Under the pieces are notes generated by a model that was not told the origin of the DNA, ran no database searches, and saw only the letters and a program-made list of their open reading frames with translations. This document shows, piece after piece, positions 38,201 through 47,482 of a stretch of DNA of 64,000 nucleotides (position 1 is the stretch's first letter; the number at the start of each line of letters is the position of its first letter). Source of the DNA: Auricularia sp. M13. Its lineage: Eukaryota > Basidiomycota > Agaricomycetes > Auriculariales > Auriculariaceae. A program made the translations under genes and the position numbers. The stretch spans positions 744,001 to 808,000 of the forward strand of contig CM073204.1 of NCBI GenBank assembly GCA_037042915.1. Direction: 5' to 3'.

Positions 38201-38695
38201 TCAGACATACATCACCGACTGACGGAGCACTGGAAGCAGAGCTGTGGTGGGATGGTCCGGATGAACAAAACTCGGCATAGCCTGGCCAGCAAAGATTACT
38301 TGACTTACAGCAGAGATTTTGCGCCGCTTGGCGCCCTCTTCTGGAACGCCAGGCTGTCCGATCGCGCAAATTGGTAACTTGATTTGCACGGCCAGCGTCT
38401 GGAGGGAATATGTACGGTCAGCGGAAGGTTGGTCGGATGGCGAAGATGACTTGACCTGCGGCAAAGAATAAGAGGACTTCATCTGGGTAAGGTAGCTCCG
38501 TGGGGTGTCGATTGCAGCAGGCACTTGAGAACATGAATGAATATATTGGTCGAGCGCATCTATAGCACTCGATCTAAATGCCGAGCTATGTTTCAGCGTA
38601 CCAGGGCCTGTAATGAGATATCGGGCTCGGGTCCGTTCGTTCGGCGCGAACTCGCACCGCTCCGCCATGCCAACGTCGACAGCAAATGCATTCAC
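38201..38695 (-). CDS. Hypothetical ORF, 164 codons (dup copy 2)
   Basis: Identical-length copy of the frame at 10,093-10,587 in the second duplication block. No function can be assigned. Confidence 0.25.
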   Translation of the reverse strand: MNAFAVDVGMAERCEFAPNERTRARYLITGPGTLKHSSAFRSSAIDALDQYIHSCSQVPAAIDTPRSYLTQMKSSYSLPQVKSSSPSDQPSADRTYSLQTLAVQIKLPICAIGQPGVPEEGAKRRKISAVSQVIFAGQAMPSFVHPDHPTTALLPVLRQSVMYV

Positions 38696-38759
38696 GTCCG
38701 GGAGCGGAAGTGGGGACAGTTAGACATTCAGCTTCCAGGACTCGATATGAGAACAGTCG

Positions 38760-39371
38760 TGCCAGCGCGCGAGCCGAACGGGAGAGGCAGCGCACGCAGC
38801 GCCAGAGGCAGCGCCCGGCCTGGCTGCGAGGTGGGTCCGGGCGCAAGGCAGGAGCTTGAGAGCGCGCCGGAGAATCCCGGCCGCGCGCCCGTTGCTTGGA
38901 ACAGGCGCTCACCCGCGCCGACACTGCTTGCGACGCCGCCAGGCCCGCGCGAGCGCCGCGCCCGACGCAAACCGTTCTATGCGCCCCGTATAACCGTCCG
39001 TCCTCCGCCTGCGCAGGATCGTCACTGGCAGCCGCTGCCGTTGCCAGAGCAGACCCAGCCACACAGCGCCAAAGCTTTCCAGGAAATGTCAGTCCATGCC
39101 GCACGAGCTTGTCGCACCGAGCTTACCATGTTCCAGGGCACTCAAGCGCCTTCATTCCACACGATCAGGTCGCCAGGACGGAGCGCAAGACCGCGCGCAA
39201 GACTACGCGCGCCCGAATGCGCAGGGGCTGTTTCTGTCTGCGTAAAAATGACTGGCCACACGTCCCCCATTCCTCGAATCCGCCCAGCTTGCTGTCCATC
39301 CCCCTCATCCGTCGCACGAATTACCTCAGCCTGGCAGCCCGCCTGGCACCCCGCACGCATACCGCTCTGGC
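38760..39371 (+). repeat. rep-A interspersed repeat, truncated at the duplication junction (dup copy 2)
   Basis: Matches 10,651-11,258. Unlike copy 1, the repeat stops at 39,371 and is joined directly to a fatty acid synthase fragment. The last ~60 bp before the junction carry more mismatches to copy 1 than the rest of the block. Confidence 0.8.
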
Positions 39372-40260
39372 CATGCACTCTCCGGCGTCAGCTCGCTCGC
39401 TGTTGCCGCAGCTCCTTCTGCCCCGCTCTCTGTCGGATCGCAGTCGCGCATCAGTCTGGCCTCCCGGTTTTCTGCGTAATCTTGAACTCGAATATGGAAC
39501 TACGCCTGTTTACAAAGAGGGCGAGGGGCTTTCACCAGACGAGCCAGCATCGGACTCTTAGATGGCCCACGCCGGTAGCCTACTCCGCGGTCTGCGCGTC
39601 GTTGGAGCCCAAATATCCGGCAGCTTGGCTATATCCGCCGTCACGCTAAACGCGTCAAAGAGCTAGGGTCTCGGTCATGACGCTATCTCGCTCTATGCCG
39701 CAGCGCTGGAGCCTGCACAGTTCCTAACTTGGGGGCGGAGGTGAAGGCATGGCTCGCCAACGTGGAGGTGGGCGACGCAAAGCCTAATTTGCGGTGGCGG
39801 CTGCTGGCGGCGTCGTGGTGACGGCGCAGTCATCATCGCTGAAAAGTGCAGGTCGAGCAGGAGGGAATTGCCAAGAACTCTATCGAGCACTCAACACGTT
39901 ATCTGGAGCCTGAGTTGCGCGCGGGCGAGCGTGCTCTGCATGGGCCAGACGTCCTCCTTGGCTCTCTAGGAGCTCGAGAGCACCGCCAAGGAGTACAGCG
40001 ACTCGTATGTTGACGTGATTAAATCCATGTTCACCCCGTGTTCGCCATGATGCTCTCCTCATGTGGTACGACGTTAGCTTCAGTTGCGACATTACTGCTC
40101 GCTGCCTTGCCACTGAACACCTGTGGACCCGGCGCTGCTCGCCTACGTGCAATCCCACATTGCCAATTGCATACTCTGGCGCCGCAGTTCGGTCAAAAGC
40201 TCATCGATAACATAATTAGCCTTCCACCGCGTCTTTTCCCGACTATAAGCTGGATGTGTC
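39372..40260 (+). pseudogene. Fatty acid synthase alpha-part fragment, opposite orientation
   Basis: Starts exactly at the broken end of duplication copy 2. Plus-strand pieces in shifting frames fit the FAS alpha region from acyl carrier to before the ketoreductase: NLELEYGTTPVYKEGEGLSP (39,480) for the carrier helix region, VVGAQISGSLAISAVTLNAS (39,600) for the segment that reads like VGGKMPGGF in intact enzymes, AEVKAWLANVEV (39,735), STAKEYSDSYVDVIKSMF (39,975), ALLMWYDVSFSCDITARC (40,050) and APQFGQKLIDNI (40,185). This is the part missing from the minus-strand FAS fossil at 16.9-23.5 kb. It is a host-gene fossil with several frame breaks. Confidence 0.75.
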
Positions 40261-40611
40261 CTCATTCGACGTGCAGCTAGGATTCCTCCCATGGCCACGG
40301 CGCGTGTTCGGCGCGGGTGGTGGCTTAGGCGGTCCTTGGGTCCGCTGTCGCTACTGCTTGCCGTGCGCGCACTTGCGCACGGCATTTGAAGCAGCGTAAG
40401 TCAACAAGACTTCGCGGTTGGTTGGCTGCCGGACAAAACTGATAGCCCCTGCAAAGGCATCGTTGAATGCATCGCTCTTCATACAAATATATATTTATTT
40501 TGGCAATATTACTCGCACGATGGTCAACATGAATGGGGTGAATAATGCAATGGTCTATGACGCAGGGCGGAAAAGCCGTTGGAGAGCGACAAGGCGACTG
40601 TCAAAGATTAG

Positions 40612-42197
40612 CTAAATGCTGACTCCAGGAAGCCGCAGTACGTACTTGGTAAGCTCAACCCACTTCACATCGATCGCAGGCTCGACAAGCAGAGCTGCGC
40701 GCTCGTAGGGGCTTAATTGAGATAGATATCGAGGATCGAACCAGTTTTGGGGCAGTCGTTGAGGGGGTTTGGCAGCATTATCCACGTCACCGTCAACCCG
40801 AATCCGCGCGTTCTGTCCGGATTGTCCCACGCCACGCAGAGCGACGCAGTCATCGATAAGGCGGAGCACGTCGGTGAGCTTTCCGCTCCTCCAGGGCAGT
40901 CGCCTTATGCGGAAGCGTCTTACTGGGGCGTAGCTTAGGTCTTGTTCATCGGAACTGGTACAGTCGACTCCCAAAAGGAAGTTGAGCTGTGGGAGAGGAG
41001 ATGTCGCGTTGAGGTTAAGGAGCGGGATAAGGCCTTGTTCTATGAGGAAGTTGATGCGGCTTGCGCTGAGCTGCGCCAACATTCAGTTCAGATCAAAGTG
41101 GGAAAGACGTCAGACGCACATGATTTCGCCGGCTATTGTCGCTGCCTTTCTTGCGCTTGAGCTCCTTCATGTCGGGCTCAGGGGGGTTGATGACGTTCTT
41201 GCGTAGATCCCGCAGGTAGTCAAGGTGGTCGCCAATTTTAGACTTCAACTTCTGCAGCGGGACCTTTGACTGAGGGTAGGTTGTATAGTACGACAGCGTG
41301 AATATGTCGATGATTCGTGCATTGTAGGGGCTCGAGTTCGTATCGTCCCAGTCTACGGTTACCTGAGCGAGTGTCTCGGGCAGCACATTGCAATCCACTG
41401 GGGGATCAGGAAACTTGGAGTATGAGCGGCGGCCGTGGCCAGTGTTGGTGACCACTATGCCGAGCGCAGACTTGATCATCGCCCGAACATTTTTCTACGT
41501 AACTAGTCATCCACCGACGGAAAGAGGATGCAGGACGACGTACACTCGCATCCTTGTCGTCGACAGACCGACTCCCGCGTTGCCTAGTGCGCCACTTCGA
41601 TGTATCGGAGCCGAAGGCAACGAACTCGTCGGAAGAATCGTTGTCGATGACCTGCGCCTCGGTCATGCGCCTGGACTTGCGCGGACCGTTCGTGGTCACG
41701 ATGGTGCCGGCAGACGGGCACCCGTCTTGCTTGGCCCGAGAGCCCATGTAAATCACCTCGTCGGAAGAGTTGCCGTCGACCGGCAGCGTCTCTGTCTTAC
41801 GCCTGGACGTGATGGGACCGTTCGTGGCGGCGCCGGCAGACAGGCGCCCACCTTTCTTGGCCCGAGAGCCCATGTAAGACACCTCGTCCGAGGAGTCGCC
41901 GTCGACCGGCAGCGTCTCTGTCTTACGCCTGGACTTGATGGGACCGTTCGTGGCGGCGCCGGTAGACAGGCGCCCGCCTTGCTTGGCTCGAGAGCCCATA
42001 GTCACCTCGTCGGCAGACTCGTTAACCGCTGCGGAGTCACAAGAAACGCCGCCGTGTTCAGCTTGGGCAAGCCGTTGCTGAAGGGCAGCAAGTTGCTGCT
42101 GCAACGACGCAGACATCTCCGCTTGCTGTTCGGCTCGCCTCTCAGTGGCCTGGACGTGTTTGTCTAGATACTCGAAAAGTTTCTGTATATCGCCCAT
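40612..42197 (-). CDS. Coiled-coil protein with three 40-residue internal repeats
   Basis: Start at 42,197 (MGDIQKLFEYLDKHVQATER). Three exons join in frame: 42,197-41,546, intron 41,495-41,545; 41,494-41,120, intron 41,071-41,119; then 41,070-40,612. Residues ~10-55 form a Gln/Ala/Glu coiled coil (AEMSASLQQQLAALQQRLAQ). Next come three near-identical ~40-residue repeats, each starting MGSRAK and ending with DSSDEV or NSSDEV, rich in Lys/Arg and acidic Ser, about 41,640-42,010. The C-terminal half, with LLGVDCTSSDEQDLS, LPWRSGKLTDVLRLID and LPQNWFDPRYL, resembles a protein group found in many copies in Agaricomycete genomes, function unknown. The frame looks intact. It lies outside the KDZ element. 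Confidence 0.75.
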
Positions 42198-43879
42198 CTG
42201 CTACAAAAGTATTTGATTAGTCTACGCGAGAGGTGAAGTTTGGGGCGCACACGTTGAGCAGAAGACTTCTAGGTGCAAATGTTTGATGAATATGCGAGGG
42301 GGTGGAAGCGGTCCTTGGTCTGACGGGAGAGCTGGTCATTATATCGGAGGAGTCGATGTGGCACAATAGTACGTGGGCACAATGTATGTGAGTTTGGCTG
42401 AGCAGCCCGGTGGGAATTCGATTGGGGGCTGGGTGCGGAAGATTCCTTCTGTGAGCTACACAAGCAGTGGCCGAGGCGCCGGCGCCTGCAGCCTTTCTGC
42501 CCGTGACCAGACGGTGGAGTCGATGGCCTGCCCAATGAGATCTAGCCGATGCCCCAAAATGGTAACAGGACGTCAAGGAGCCGTTGTGAACTACACGAGA
42601 GGCGCCATCGGAGGTGATTGTGTCACAGTCGCGCTGAGATGGAAGGCCAGGGGAAATGTAGATGCTCGTGACGGACGGAGCGGCAGCAAACTGACAAAAG
42701 TCCGACTCGCCGCACCGTCATCCTGCGCTCAGGGCCGCTCTGCGACTTTGCTGTGTTTGCGCTGGATTAGAGCCCTCTACGCGACCTTGGACACCAGCAT
42801 GTATCGATACGACACTCCGCTCGCGGGCAGCAGCAGCAGCGTCTCTCTCTCTCTCTCTCGGCACCCAATTTCTTCTGCTTTGAACATCGATTTTGATCAC
42901 CATAGCTTGTTCTCGACACCTTTTCACTCCTCCATCTCTGTATATTCCTGTGCTACAATTTCCGAATACGACATCGACATCTTAGTACGAGCACGTCCTT
43001 CGTTCCGTCCCACACAGTCGTCTCGTTGTGCTGTTGCTTGTCGCCCGACACGGCGTTTACCTACCGCGCGTGCATGTGGCAGCTTGTCCTTCGCCATTAC
43101 ACACCCTATCAATGCACCATCCCGGAAAATGCTCCATGTTGCTGCAACCAAATTGACGACGGGGAGGCCACGAAAACGTCGGCACCTCGCGCTGATGGTA
43201 ACCTATGCTCTTGGTTGGGATGATGCTCGTCGTTGAATATCCAGCATGTATGCAGCCAGCGTCTTCAACTTGGACGACTGCCTCTTCCTGCTCGACTGCT
43301 GCACGGGCTCCAGAGTCACGGCAATATTATTCTAGTTACCCGCAGAATTGCTAACTTGCTCACAGTTCTGATTCTCGGAAATACTGGAGAGTTTTTGGCG
43401 CGTGCGGTAGCCGTGGCAGGGTCGGCCGCGTGTGTCGCGCTGCTGCTGTGTCGCCAGCGCTCTTTCGCGTCTCCGCGAGATGCCTGCAGGCCGTCTTGCC
43501 TGCTACTCAGCCTTCGGCCGCTCCTGCTCGGGCCGGCGACGCTCCTCCTCCTTATTCCAAGTCCCCGCCTGCGCAGCTGCTTCACGTGCAGGTGCTTCTC
43601 ATCCTGCTTAGTTATTCTGCATGCGCTCCCACATTCCCAGCGCCCGCATCCTGTCTGTCGCAGCGATCAAGTTGCACACGACAACCGCTGCGGTCTCCTC
43701 GCACATCTCAGCGTCTCCACCGTGCAATGGATGCCGGCAGTCACGGGCTCCCTCTTCCAGCGCGACGAGACGGCGCAGGTCTGAACGACCACACACTGCG
43801 ACCACACGGCGCGGGGCACGGCGTGCGAGCGTAAGTGGGTGCGCGAGACGTCCTTCGAGTCAGGACCGTGAATGGCAAC
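42198..43879. other. Unassigned stretch
   Basis: Contains a (TC)n run at 42,842-42,860 and long overlapping frames on several strands, the longest at 42,373-43,236 plus, whose composition looks non-coding. The part after 43,400 may belong to the PI-PLC remnant, but no motif is legible. Confidence 0.3.
42842..42860. repeat. (TC)n microsatellite
   Basis: Nine to ten consecutive tc units following a short cag repeat. Confidence 0.8.
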
Positions 43880-44550
43880 GGCCACCTCACGCAGCAGCTC
43901 GTTTGACGACTAGGGCACCGACTTGATCACGGGGCACGAAGTTCCACGTCCCGCTCGTACCAGCGCTTCCAGGCCCACGACGCCTGCAAGCTGTCCGAGG
44001 CAGCCGGGAAGAAGCGCCAGCGCCGTCGGGGTCAGACGCTGGCGCTCGCTGGTGGGCGGTGGCTGCTCGACGTCGGCTTCAAGCGTCCGCGCAGCGGCGG
44101 CTCGTGGAATGCGCTGGGCACGCAGCTTGACTGGCCGTAGAACGTGTACTGGATCCAGGTGCGCCCTCTCTCACTCTCAGCGCTCAATGGGCACGGGTGC
44201 TTAGGGATACTGCGGCGCAGAGCGAGACGGAGGAGCGCATCCTGGTGCTGCCCAAGTGCAACATGGCCAGCTTCCTGCGCGAGCTGGACGATGACCTGCC
44301 GCTGCCGTCGCTCATTCTGCCCGGGACGCACCAAAAGTTCGTTCAGGTTAAACTTGACATATGCGATGAAATTGCTAAGCTCGGCACGGTTGTAGGATGG
44401 CGCAGTACGGCTGGCCGCACTTTAAATGCAAGCAGACGTCTCTGGCGACGCAGTTCCGCCAGGGCGTGCGCGTGCTGGACGTCCGACTCGCGCTGGTCGA
44501 CGGGGAGCTGCATCCGTGCAGCAGCATACATTCCGGTATCCAGTTTTGAC
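43880..44550 (+). pseudogene. Remnant of a PI-PLC X-domain phosphodiesterase
   Basis: Plus-strand pieces match the start of the PI-specific phospholipase C X domain. LPKCNMASFLRELDD and PLPSLILPGTHQ (44,250-44,335) correspond to the strand and the catalytic-histidine motif (usually PGTHDS). After an in-frame jump typical of a short intron, GWPHFKCKQTSLATQFRQG (44,400-44,460) and VRVLDVRLALVDGELH (44,465-44,515) match the second strand block with the conserved Asp-x-Arg. The remaining two thirds of the X domain are absent; the frame stops at about 44,545. It is a truncated host gene, close to the left end of the KDZ element. Confidence 0.65.
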
Positions 44551-45185
44551 TGACTAATCCAGGTTTGCCACTCGGAAAGCAGCCCTCAGCAACAGGCCGG
44601 TAGACCGTAAGTATGTTACGCACTTAATCGATGCTGCCCCAGTCCCAGTGCTCAGCAATAAATCACAGATCATTCGAGTGACTTTTGTGGGAATCCCGTT
44701 GCCACAAACATGGCATAGCGTTGCAAAATCTTTGTCGTACGAGTAATAGGCCAACGCGCGCGAACGGCGAGGCTCGCAGAGTCGAGCCTCGCGCGGTTCT
44801 GGGGCTTGATCCTAAGAATACATAACTCAAGTGGACATCATGCCGGCCCACGTTGCGAAGGAACTTGCCACCCGGTGCCGATATGAGCATAATCTATGTA
44901 TGCTCAAGTTGTGTACCTTTAGGAGTCGGTGACTGCCGCTCGCGCTATGATACTACTTAGTATTATACGTGTAGTCGTCGCAAATCCGAGTCCTGCCCAG
45001 GTCCTGCCGCTGTGTAAAATTACAATCGCGGCGCAGCGCTACCTATCGATCTGCTGTGGCGGTGGCACAGTTTGGCCTCCATTGTTTCTGCAGTTGCTTA
45101 TGAACTACAACAATCCTCTTCGAGCCTTTCAAGTATCTCTACCTTCTCGACCCACTTCGGCTCGCTGTCTACAATCCAGCACCGA
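44551..45185. other. Intergenic stretch upstream of the SUN-domain gene
   Basis: Only short frames. Nothing recognised apart from the presumed promoter of the following gene. Confidence 0.4.
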
Positions 45186-46109
45186 ATGCCCTCTCAATCG
45201 CGTACTAGAATCATGAGGGCGCAGGCGCCCCCGCACTCAGTCAAAAACTCGCGTTACATGAAGGTGGATGGCCGCAGCTGTATCCTGATGCTATGTTAAC
45301 CAATCTGCATACTGGTTCAGGATTACATTATTCTTCTCTTGGCACTCACAATCCTCGGCGCCGCCCTCTGCTACCGGTACAAGCCCACATGGGTTGCCAT
45401 CTTTGCGAAACGAGTGAACAGTCGTGGCAGCAGCGTCCCCGGGCTGTCGGACTCGATCAATCACGCTGCTTTTCAGAACGGCGCCCGAGTAATCTCAAAG
45501 CTCTCGTCGCCGTCTGTCGTCGCGCCCGTCCGTGGCCTCTATGAAGGCGGGGCGGAGAACGCCTATGTCGATCTGTTGGTTCGCGATGGGCACGGACCAT
45601 CAATTCCCGAGGCGGCCCTCGGTCTTGTTTCGGACCATCGTGCTCTCTGGTTCTTCAACGAGACGCCAGGTTTGCTCGCGGTTGCACTGCCGGCTCCTGT
45701 CGTCGTCCACACCATCCGATTCTTCGGGCATGCTGTCAAGCGATCCTGCTTGCCTCGTGCCGTGAACCTTTGGGGTCTCGTAGTGCCACCGGAGTCCAGC
45801 CGCGTTCGCTACGGCATGTTTACTTGGCCCAACTTCCCCCAGCGACTCTTACAAGTACCCACTGTCCCAGTCAAGTGGTCAGCTAAGAGTCTCCTAGCTG
45901 GTGACTCGAAGCTTAATTGGATTCCTCTGGGACAATTCAACGACATACCGCGTGGCGGAAAGCATCATGATTTCCGACCTACGCCCGGAGAATTCGGCAT
46001 AGATTTTCCCATTCACCTTGTCGCTGTGGACTTCAGACAGAACTGGGGCGAAACTTACACATGTTTTGCCGGTTTTGGCGTTTATTCTTCTGCTCCAGTT
46101 TCATCTTAA
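45186..46109 (+). CDS. SUN-domain (Sad1/UNC-84) membrane protein
   Basis: Exon 1 from ATG 45,186 (MPSQSRTRIMRAQ) to 45,262, a 59-nt GT-AG intron (45,263-45,321), exon 2 to the stop at 46,107-46,109: about 289 residues. Near residue 27 a single membrane helix, YIILLLALTILGAALCY, follows a basic N-terminus. The rest is a SUN fold: RALWFFNETPGLLAVALPAP, a jelly-roll strand; VVVHTIRFFGHAVKRS; LPRAVNLWGLVVPPES; WIPLGQFND; and the closing block FPIHLVAVDFRQNWGETYTC. SUN proteins span the inner nuclear membrane and bind KASH partners. This short form without a coiled coil belongs to a group multiplied in Agaricomycetes, and its localisation is not certain. It ends ~130 bp before the left end of the putative KDZ element. 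Confidence 0.8.
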
Positions 46110-46238
46110 ATTGTTGCTAACGAAGTCGACTCGCAGTCTGCTTCGCAGATTCTACTGTATGCCCGATCCTGTATGCACACAGCTATTGTAACGTGGCATT
46201 GATAGATCATCAACCTTCAGATATGTTAGACACTTGTA

Positions 46239-46410
46239 TTTTGGTTTGCTACTCCCAGCTCCCAGAACTCCCAGGTCCTGACTTTGACTGCTCCTGACTC
46301 CTGAACCCGAGACTTGTACTCCCAAAGTTAATGGAGAAATAAAACTTGTACTCCCAGAGCAACTTGTAAGGCGGAATAAAACACAAGTCACTCCTGACTC
46401 CCAAAATGGT
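46239..46410 (+). repeat. Left terminus and ACTCCC-rich subterminal repeats of the KDZ element
   Basis: Terminal ttttggtttgctactcccag, then repeated actcccag / actcctgactcc units; gtactccca occurs near 46,317 and 46,349. The block is inverted relative to 60,930-61,164. Confidence 0.65.
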
Positions 46411-46504
46411 CAAAGCAGAGCAGATGTATTGCGCGAGTTGTGTGCGAAAGATACAGTGTGTCGAGATGAGAAAAAAACGAGCTACGATACAGCTATAATA
46501 CAAC

Positions 46505-47480
46505 TTATGCTACAGCTACAGGCAATTCCGGACGAAGGTGAGGCACCGGCGGCAGTCTGTGACGATAGTCCATGAAGGACTGGGCGAAGCAATGCCAAAC
46601 GCTGCTCTCCAGATCATAGAAGAGCTCGGACTCGCAGTTCACGGAGTGGATGTTGCCGCCGATGGCGACGAGCTCATCCCACGGTTTGAGGAACTGGTCA
46701 GCTCGAGGCCAAGGGCGCATGAACGTGTAGAAGTTCCACAGGCTCTCGAGGCGCTCGGTGCGATCGACGACGGTCAGCTTGTTGATCGCATTCCGGTCCG
46801 TGCCAGGGACAAAGTCGGAGCCACCCCAGCAACCGCGGCATTGTCTATATCGCTGCTTTGCGTCGAACTGGAGTGGCGCGTGGTCGGGGTGACTCTGCCG
46901 GATCGTGAGGTCGAGGTAGAAGAGCTCATAGCGGAACTCTAGCTCCGTCAGTTCCCACATGATGTACCTGCGCCAGTCCAGCGACGGCCAGACAGCATCG
47001 TCGTCCTTGCCCGCCGTGAAGGGAGGAAGCTCGTGACCGTCAAAGGTCGGATGGTTGATTCGGTCGATATATTGACCGATGCGCTTCAGCGGCTCGGCGG
47101 GCGGCATCTCGACGGGCGGCTCAGCAGGCGGCTCGGGCTGCGTCGTCAAAGGCTTTGGACCAGCAGTGGGAGGTGGTTCGAGTCGTGACGAGCTCGACGG
47201 CACCGCTGGCGGCTCGGGCCCGACAGACAACGGCGGCACAGACGGATCCTCGAAACGCGAACGGCGCCACTCGACGATGGTGCCAAGGGGGCCCATAACC
47301 GCAACGGGACCCTGCTTGTTGGCCTTTGGTTGCGGTTTTTTGACACCCGCACGTTCCCAGCATCTACAATTTCATGAGTGATTAATGACTGAGCACAACT
47401 GCGGACTCACCCATCCCAATCTGCCCGCCAAATCCGTCGCGATCGAGGTGCCAGTTGCGGATGGTCATCGTTTGTCCGCC
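46505..47480 (-). CDS. Element-borne hypothetical protein P1 (Pro-rich)
   Basis: Main exon 47,363-46,505, open in the frame that includes MGPLGTIVEWRRSRFEDPSV. It is preceded by a 47-nt GT-AG intron (47,364-47,410) joining an upstream exon in the frame RIWRADWDG. No ATG is visible in that exon, so the start is unsettled and it may be a continuation of the gene at 47,483-50,115. A Pro/Glu-rich N-terminal part (PPAEPPVEMPPAEP) is followed by a folded-looking domain: DWRRYIMWELTELEFRYELF, a Cys pair CRGCWG, and WNFYTFMRPWPRADQFLKPW. No known domain was recognised. It is the leftmost gene of the putative element. Confidence 0.6.
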
Positions 47481-47482
47481 AC

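Larger units (their letters stand above)
28116..39371 (+). repeat. Segmental duplication, copy 2 (~11.26 kb direct repeat)
   Basis: Second direct copy of the block at 1-11,258. The left junction lies at about 28,115, after the sequence ending cgtcgtttac. The right junction lies at 39,371, inside the rep-A repeat, where the sequence switches to a fatty acid synthase fragment. Because rep-A continues past this point in copy 1 but not here, copy 2 is probably the derived, truncated copy. The small indels between copies fall often in G or C runs, so some may be sequencing errors rather than biology. Confidence 0.95.

Noticed and set aside
1-39371. The 11-kb direct repeats as long terminal repeats of one element
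   Set aside because: They are far too long, carry several host-type genes including a membrane transporter, and the interval holds unrelated gene fossils and a CACTA gene. No reverse transcriptase or integrase motif was seen.
42373-43236. 287-codon plus-strand open frame
   Set aside because: Low-complexity, Arg/Ser-biased translation typical of GC-rich non-coding sequence, with no motif and competing frames on the other strand.
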